Assembly: GCA_041483175.1 (NCBI GenBank)
Contig: JBGPFD010000123.1
Coordinates: 1-10,035 of the forward strand
DNA length: 10,035 nt
Origin: Gp7-AA10 sp041483175
GTDB lineage: Bacteria; Acidobacteriota; Thermoanaerobaculia; Gp7-AA8
Direction of reading: 5' to 3'
The notes under the pieces are model-generated. The model searched no databases and had not been told where the DNA came from. It saw only the letters and a list, made by a program, of their open reading frames with translations. The translations under genes and the position numbers were made by a program. Every line of letters starts with the position of its first letter. The first letter of the stretch is position 1. Shown in pieces: positions 6,746-10,035 of this stretch.

Positions 6746-6850
6746 GTCACCCCGAGCGTCAGCGAGGGGCCTGGAGGGGCGGCGCGATGCATCGGTCTCA
6801 TCTCTCGTGCCTCCCACCTCTCCAGGCCCCTCGCTCCCGCTCGGGGTGAC
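6746..6850. repeat. Large imperfect inverted repeat between the aminomutase and first ATP-grasp gene
   Basis: Left arm 6746-6776 and right arm 6820-6850 are 31 nt each and complementary except for two adjacent positions, around a 43-nt loop. Each arm begins at its outer end with GTCACCCCGAGCG and continues with AGCGAGGGGCCTGGAG. The arm wording resembles the GTCATCCTGAGCG...-type palindromic repeats scattered between genes in many environmental bacteria, so this is probably one copy of a dispersed REP-like family. In the mRNA the hairpin starts 5 nt after the aminomutase TAA and ends 9 nt before the next ATG. It could block exonucleases, attenuate read-through or limit translation of the ligase gene. 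It has no U-tract typical of an intrinsic terminator. Confidence 0.85.
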
Positions 6851-6855
6851 AAAGA

Positions 6856-8202
6856 TTACGTCTCGCGCGTTCGTTTCTTGACGTTGATGCCGCGCGGCGT
6901 GTCGCGGACCGCCTGCGGCTCGAAGCGATCGGCGGTGCGGTTGAGTAATTTGGCGACGCCGCGTTCGGCGATGTGTTCGCGGTCGTTACAGCGATCGCAC
7001 TGGTGCGCCTGGCGGGGGACGTCATCGTAGCGGCCGATGACACCTTCGAAATTGCGGTAGACCATCGAGTCGCCGTAATGCCCAAGCACGTAATTCGGCA
7101 TCAGGGGCACCTTTCCGCCACCCCCCGGCGCGTCGAGAACGAAGTGCGGCACGGCCAGCCCCGACGTGTGGCCGCGGAGGAATTCGATGATTTCGATGCC
7201 TTCGCCGACCGAGGTGCGGAAGTGCTCCGCGCCCATGACCTGATCACAGACATAGAGGTAGTACGGGCGGACGCGGATCTTCATGAGTCCCTGCACCAGG
7301 TCGCGCATGACGTAGGCGCAGTCATTGACGCCGCGCAGCAGCACGGTCTGGTTGTTCACCGGCACGCCAGCGCGCAGCAGGCGATCGCACGCCGCGGCCG
7401 ATTCGGGCGTGATTTCGTGCGGGTGATTGAAATGCGTGTTGATCCAGATGGGATGGTATTTCTCGAGCAGCGAAGTCAGCTCGCTGTCGATGCGCTGCGG
7501 CAGGAACACAGGAACGCGCGAGCCGAAGCGGATGATCTCCACGTGCGGAATGGCGCGCAGCCCCGCCAGCACCTTCTCCAGGAACGTCAACGACAGCGAG
7601 AGCGGATCGCCGCCGGAGACGATCACGTCGCGGATCTCCGGATGTTGCGCGACGTAGTCGATCATCTTTTCCACGCGGCGCTGCCCGGTGCTGCCGTCTT
7701 CGTCGACCCATTTGCGCTTGCGCGTGCAGTAGCGGCAGTAGAGCGGGCAGTACGACGTGACCAGAAAGAGGCAGCGGTCGGGATAGCGATGGACGATCCC
7801 GGTAACCGGCGAGTCGCCTTCTTCGTTCAGAGGATCCCACGTCAGCTCGCCGGGATTGAGCAGCTCCTCCACTGCCGGCACCGATTGCATGCGCAGCGGA
7901 TCGCGCGGATCGTCGAAATCGATCAGGCAAAGGTAGTACGGCGTGATGGCCGTCCGATAGAGCTCGAAGACGTCGCCGAGCCGCGCGCTGGTCAGATCGT
8001 CGATGCCGAAAAGGCGCCCGATCTCCTCCAGCGTTGTGACGCGGTTCTTCTGCTGCCATTTCCAGTCATTCCACTGGGCATCCGTGGCGTGCGGATAGAG
8101 CCGCGCGCGATTGGCGCGTGCGATTTCGAGATGATTTTTTTTGAGAGAGTTGGACGGTGAGACCGAAGATGATGGCTCGTCAGAGATCTGGACAGAGCTC
8201 AT
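6856..8202 (-). CDS. kamA: Lysine 2,3-aminomutase-type radical SAM enzyme
   Basis: This 448-residue enzyme is predicted to interconvert L-lysine and L-beta-lysine using an iron-sulfur cluster, SAM and PLP. The cluster motif CPLYCRYC gives Cys152, 156 and 159. SGGDPL follows at 196-201. DAPGGGGK holds the PLP lysine (364). Residues that bind substrate lysine in the clostridial enzyme are present at matching spacing: Arg161, Asp320 in YVCD and Asp357 in DAPGGGGK. This favours lysine over glutamate as substrate. The structural zinc site appears as Cys295, Cys402 and Cys405, with His400 at the place of the remaining cysteine. The first ~22 residues are Ser-rich and not conserved. I chose the ATG at 8202-8200, with AAAGGA upstream at about 11 nt; a GTG at 8259 would add 19 residues but has no visible ribosome binding site. 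Two ATP-grasp genes follow. Confidence 0.92.
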   Translation of the reverse strand: MSSVQISDEPSSSVSPSNSLKKNHLEIARANRARLYPHATDAQWNDWKWQQKNRVTTLEEIGRLFGIDDLTSARLGDVFELYRTAITPYYLCLIDFDDPRDPLRMQSVPAVEELLNPGELTWDPLNEEGDSPVTGIVHRYPDRCLFLVTSYCPLYCRYCTRKRKWVDEDGSTGQRRVEKMIDYVAQHPEIRDVIVSGGDPLSLSLTFLEKVLAGLRAIPHVEIIRFGSRVPVFLPQRIDSELTSLLEKYHPIWINTHFNHPHEITPESAAACDRLLRAGVPVNNQTVLLRGVNDCAYVMRDLVQGLMKIRVRPYYLYVCDQVMGAEHFRTSVGEGIEIIEFLRGHTSGLAVPHFVLDAPGGGGKVPLMPNYVLGHYGDSMVYRNFEGVIGRYDDVPRQAHQCDRCNDREHIAERGVAKLLNRTADRFEPQAVRDTPRGINVKKRTRET

Positions 8203-8240
8203 GATGGTGCAGATCCTTTCTTGCCCGGACTGGGGATCTT

Positions 8241-8256
8241 CCTGAATCGAATCAGG
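8241..8256. promoter_or_regulatory. 16-nt imperfect palindrome upstream of the aminomutase gene
   Basis: CCTGAATCGAATCAGG has perfect 5-nt outer arms (CCTGA/TCAGG) and a TCGA centre, interrupted by one A:A mismatch on each side. It lies about 40 nt before the chosen ATG, within the 88-nt space after hflX. It is the right size for a dimeric repressor site, but this is only suggestive. No convincing -35/-10 pair was found beside it. Confidence 0.25.
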
Positions 8257-8290
8257 CACGGCCCGGGGCGGAACACGAGCGATTTCATAC

Positions 8291-9628
8291 TCAACTTACT
8301 TTAGCGCGCTTCTGGGAATCTGAAACAGAAAATTGTGCGAAAGAATGAACCGAGGCCCGCGGCATCCAGGCGGACACGATCGTGGTGCGGTCGTCCGACC
8401 GCTGCTCGTAGACCTGGGCGACTTCGTGCAGCAGGGCGAGCAGCCGCCCCTGATCGTTCGGTATCTCCAGCTTCAGGACCTCGCCTCCCGCCAGTTCGCG
8501 CTTGCGGATGATCTCCACCAGCTGCTCCACGCCTTGTCCGTTCAGGGCGGAGATGGCCAACGTGTGGCACCCCTCATCCGGCCTTTCGGCCACCTCACGC
8601 GAGTCCCCTCGCCCCGCGGAGCGGGGAGAGGGTGCCGCGAAGCGGCGGGTGAGGGGCGCGTCGACAAGATCCGCCTTGTTGTAGACCTCCACCACCTGCT
8701 CGCGTGAGATGGCCAGGCCGCGGAGAACCTCCTCGCCGACGGCGCGCTGGTCCTCGTACTGCGGATGGCTCGAGTCGATCACGTGCAGCACCAGATCGGC
8801 GGCCACCGCCTCTTCCATCGTCGAGCGGAACGAAGCCACCAGATCGTGCGGCAGCTTGCGGATGAAGCCGACGGTGTCGATGACCACGGTCTGCCGCGGC
8901 ATGGGAAACGCGACGCGCTGCGATTTGGCGTCGAGCGTGGCAAAGAGCTTGTCCACCGCCCACGCTTCTCCGCCGGTGAGGCGGTTGAAGAGCGTCGACT
9001 TGCCCGCGTTCGTGTAGCCGACCAGCGCGACCGTGAAAATGGAGCTCCGTGCCTTGCGCTGCGTCTGCCGGGTGCGCTCGATCTTCTGTAGCTCTCCTTT
9101 GAGCTGGCTGATGCGGTTGCGCACGATGCGGCGGTCGATTTCCAGCTGCGTCTCGCCGACGCCCCTCGTGCCGATGCCGCCGGCCTGCCGCTCGAGGTGC
9201 GACCACTGGCGCGTGAGACGCGGCAGCCTGTACTCGAGCTGCGCCAGTTCGACCTGCGTCCGCGCCTCACGGCTGCGAGCCCGGCCGGCAAAAATGTCCA
9301 GGATCAGCGCGCTCCGGTCGATCACTCGGGTGCTGATGATCGTTTCCAGATTGCGCGTCTGCGCCGGTGAGAGATCGTCGTCGAAGACCACCAGCGCCGC
9401 CTTCTCGCGTGCGGCCAGGCGCCTGATCTCTTCCGCTTTCCCGCTGCCGATCCACGTCGCGGCGTCGGGAGCCTGCCGCTTCGCCAGGACCTTGCCAGCC
9501 ACCTTCCCGCCTGCCGTCTCGATCAACTGTTCCAGTTCGTCGAGGTGCTCCTCGGTGACTGATCGGGTTCGATCCGGCAGCATCAACCCGACAGCGATGA
9601 CCTTTTCCCGCACTTTATTGTTGGACAT
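8291..9628 (-). CDS. hflX: GTPase HflX (ribosome-associated)
   Basis: This 445-residue GTPase belongs to a family that binds the 50S subunit and splits stalled or stress-damaged ribosomes. The N-terminal HflX domain shows AVGLMLPDRT, ATWIGSGKAEEIRRL near 57-71 and DDDLSPAQTRNLE near 83-95. The signature GGIGTRGVGETQLEIDRR lies at 150-167, before a helical linker. The G domain has G1 GYTNAGKST at 204-212, G3 DTVG at 251-254, G4 NKAD at 317-320 and G5 SAL at 360-362. The gap between G4 and G5 is about 39 residues, roughly twice the usual length, because a palindromic repeat is translated there. The ATG at 9628-9626 shares its first base with the upstream TAA (TAATG), so translation is probably coupled. 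An AGGAG about 13 nt upstream may help. A frame extension upstream was rejected as overlap with the sulfatase gene. Confidence 0.95.
   Translation of the reverse strand: MSNNKVREKVIAVGLMLPDRTRSVTEEHLDELEQLIETAGGKVAGKVLAKRQAPDAATWIGSGKAEEIRRLAAREKAALVVFDDDLSPAQTRNLETIISTRVIDRSALILDIFAGRARSREARTQVELAQLEYRLPRLTRQWSHLERQAGGIGTRGVGETQLEIDRRIVRNRISQLKGELQKIERTRQTQRKARSSIFTVALVGYTNAGKSTLFNRLTGGEAWAVDKLFATLDAKSQRVAFPMPRQTVVIDTVGFIRKLPHDLVASFRSTMEEAVAADLVLHVIDSSHPQYEDQRAVGEEVLRGLAISREQVVEVYNKADLVDAPLTRRFAAPSPRSAGRGDSREVAERPDEGCHTLAISALNGQGVEQLVEIIRKRELAGGEVLKLEIPNDQGRLLALLHEVAQVYEQRSDDRTTIVSAWMPRASVHSFAQFSVSDSQKRAKVS
8570..8656. repeat. REP-like palindromic element translated within hflX
   Basis: The element is bounded by the inverted 7-mers CCCCTCA (8570-8576) and TGAGGGG (8650-8656). 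Inside are nested hairpins: 8606-8617 pairs with 8621-8632 (12 nt, one mismatch, GGA loop), and GCCGC 8634-8638 pairs with GCGGC 8642-8646 (GAA loop). A GGCC/GGCC mini-hairpin lies near 8580-8591. It spans 87 nt, exactly 29 codons of hflX and in register with them (residues 325-353). The encoded peptide begins PLTRRFAAPSPRSAGRG and is Arg/Ala/Pro-rich, unlike the rest of the protein. Arms of the form CCCCTCACCCG...CCCTCTCCCCGC are typical of repeats that occur many times in GC-rich bacterial genomes. Confidence 0.75.
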
Positions 9629-10035
9629 TAATGATACATGACTCCTGACGCGGGAGCGTTGTGAAGCAGCAGCCACCGCGAAAATTCATAGAACGCCTCC
9701 GCCAGCGTCTCCGTTTCTCCCGATCGCACGATCGTGTAGCGGCCGCCGCACACCAGCCCCAGCGTCGGCGGCTGGTGAAACGTGGTGAAGACGAACGCCG
9801 CGGAGCCGGCTTGTCGCGCCGGATCGAACAGATCGATCCCCAGCGTTTGATTGCGGTACGGCCGGCCGCAGAGGCTGGCCAGCGTCGGAAGGACGTCGGC
9901 ATGGCTCGCGGCAACGTCGATCCGGCGCGGCTGCCGGATCAGGGCCGGTGCGTAGATCACCAGCGGCACGTGGTAGACCAGCAGCGACAGATCGCCGAGC
10001 GCGAGTGCGCTAGCCGGAACGCCGGTTCTCGTTCC
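9628..10035 (-). CDS. C-terminal part of a sulfatase-fold (LTA synthase/alkaline phosphatase-like) protein
   Basis: The minus-strand frame is open from the right edge to the TAA at 9630-9628, giving 135 visible residues. The stretch HVPLVIYAPALI, then RRIDVAASHADVLPTLASLCG, then NQTLGIDLFDP is the usual C-terminal part of the catalytic domain of COG1368-type sulfatases (lipoteichoic acid synthase, phosphoglycerol transferase and related membrane phosphatases). There the histidine and the ASHADVLPTL helix close the metal site. The rest (AFVFTTFHQPPTLGLVCGGRYTIV) is a C-terminal beta-sheet cap. The nucleophile and membrane helices would lie upstream, outside the window. The substrate cannot be told from this part. 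The stop overlaps the hflX start by one base; a functional link to HflX is not evident. Confidence 0.75.
   Translation of the reverse strand, partial: GTRTGVPASALALGDLSLLVYHVPLVIYAPALIRQPRRIDVAASHADVLPTLASLCGRPYRNQTLGIDLFDPARQAGSAAFVFTTFHQPPTLGLVCGGRYTIVRSGETETLAEAFYEFSRWLLLHNAPASGVMYH

Noticed and set aside
6737..6817. N-terminal extension of the first ATP-grasp protein
   Set aside because: It would translate the palindromic repeat, starts at an unsupported GTG, and adds sequence not expected before the MRIGLTYNL beta strand.
6746..6850. The large inverted repeat as a rho-independent terminator or CRISPR unit
   Set aside because: There is no following U-tract, the loop is 43 nt, and only one copy is present in the window.
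6973..8160. A very long plus-strand open frame (395 codons) antisense to the aminomutase gene
   Set aside because: It mirrors the codon pattern of the strong minus-strand gene in GC-rich DNA. The peptide has no recognisable motif and is Arg/Asp/Ala/Val-rich, like other shadow frames here.
6856..8202. Aminomutase as EpmB (EF-P lysine modification) or glutamate 2,3-aminomutase
   Set aside because: The C-terminal zinc-site region and both substrate-binding aspartates typical of free-lysine enzymes are present. EpmB is shorter and lacks the C-terminal part; the glutamate enzymes replace the aspartates.
8203..8290. A sigma-70-like promoter for the aminomutase in the gap after hflX
   Set aside because: AT-rich hexamers such as TTGAGT and TATGAA occur, but not at a proper 16-18 nt spacing. 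Only the small palindrome was kept, with low confidence.

Overview
The window is about 10 kb of GC-rich DNA (roughly 60-65% G+C by eye). Every convincing gene lies on the minus strand, so transcription runs from the right edge to the left. Tight packing, GTG starts, 1-13 nt overlaps, strong G/C preference at third codon positions and intergenic palindromic repeats point to a free-living bacterium. The gene set and repeat style fit Acidobacteriota or a similar soil/sediment phylum. That placement is inference only, as there is no rRNA or clade-specific marker here.

Layout from right to left (direction of transcription): the C-terminal part of a sulfatase-fold membrane-type enzyme (from 10035, stop at 9628); the ribosome-associated GTPase HflX (9628-8291); a lysine 2,3-aminomutase-type radical SAM enzyme (8202-6856); a large imperfect palindrome (6850-6746); two overlapping, divergent ATP-grasp ligases related to D-Ala-D-Ala ligase (6736-5804 and 5816-4851); a short stretch that looks like a broken small gene (4856-4703); then the tetrapyrrole cluster of a CcsA/HemX-like membrane protein (4706-3912), HemA (3899-2637), HemC (2640-1744) and a SUMT/uroporphyrinogen-III synthase fusion (1747-269). 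The left end holds a coding-looking but start-less frame (268-104) and what may be the first codons of a further gene (83-1).

Two functional modules stand out. The first is C5-pathway tetrapyrrole synthesis: HemA reduces glutamyl-tRNA, HemC builds hydroxymethylbilane from porphobilinogen, and the fusion closes the ring to uroporphyrinogen III and methylates it to precorrin-2. HemB and HemL are not in the window. HemA, HemC and the fusion are joined by ATGA overlaps, so translation is probably coupled. The second is a candidate biosynthetic module of aminomutase plus two non-canonical ATP-grasp ligases. Its key residues predict beta-lysine formation followed by ATP-dependent amide or peptide bond formation. 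The product is unknown, and this is the most likely place for undescribed biology in the window.

The repeats are also notable. A REP-like palindromic element (8570-8656, exactly 29 codons) is translated inside the GTPase domain of HflX. A 31-nt-arm inverted repeat separates the aminomutase from the first ligase. Four tandem heptanucleotides lie inside that ligase gene. No tRNA, rRNA, CRISPR array, transposase or phage gene was seen.
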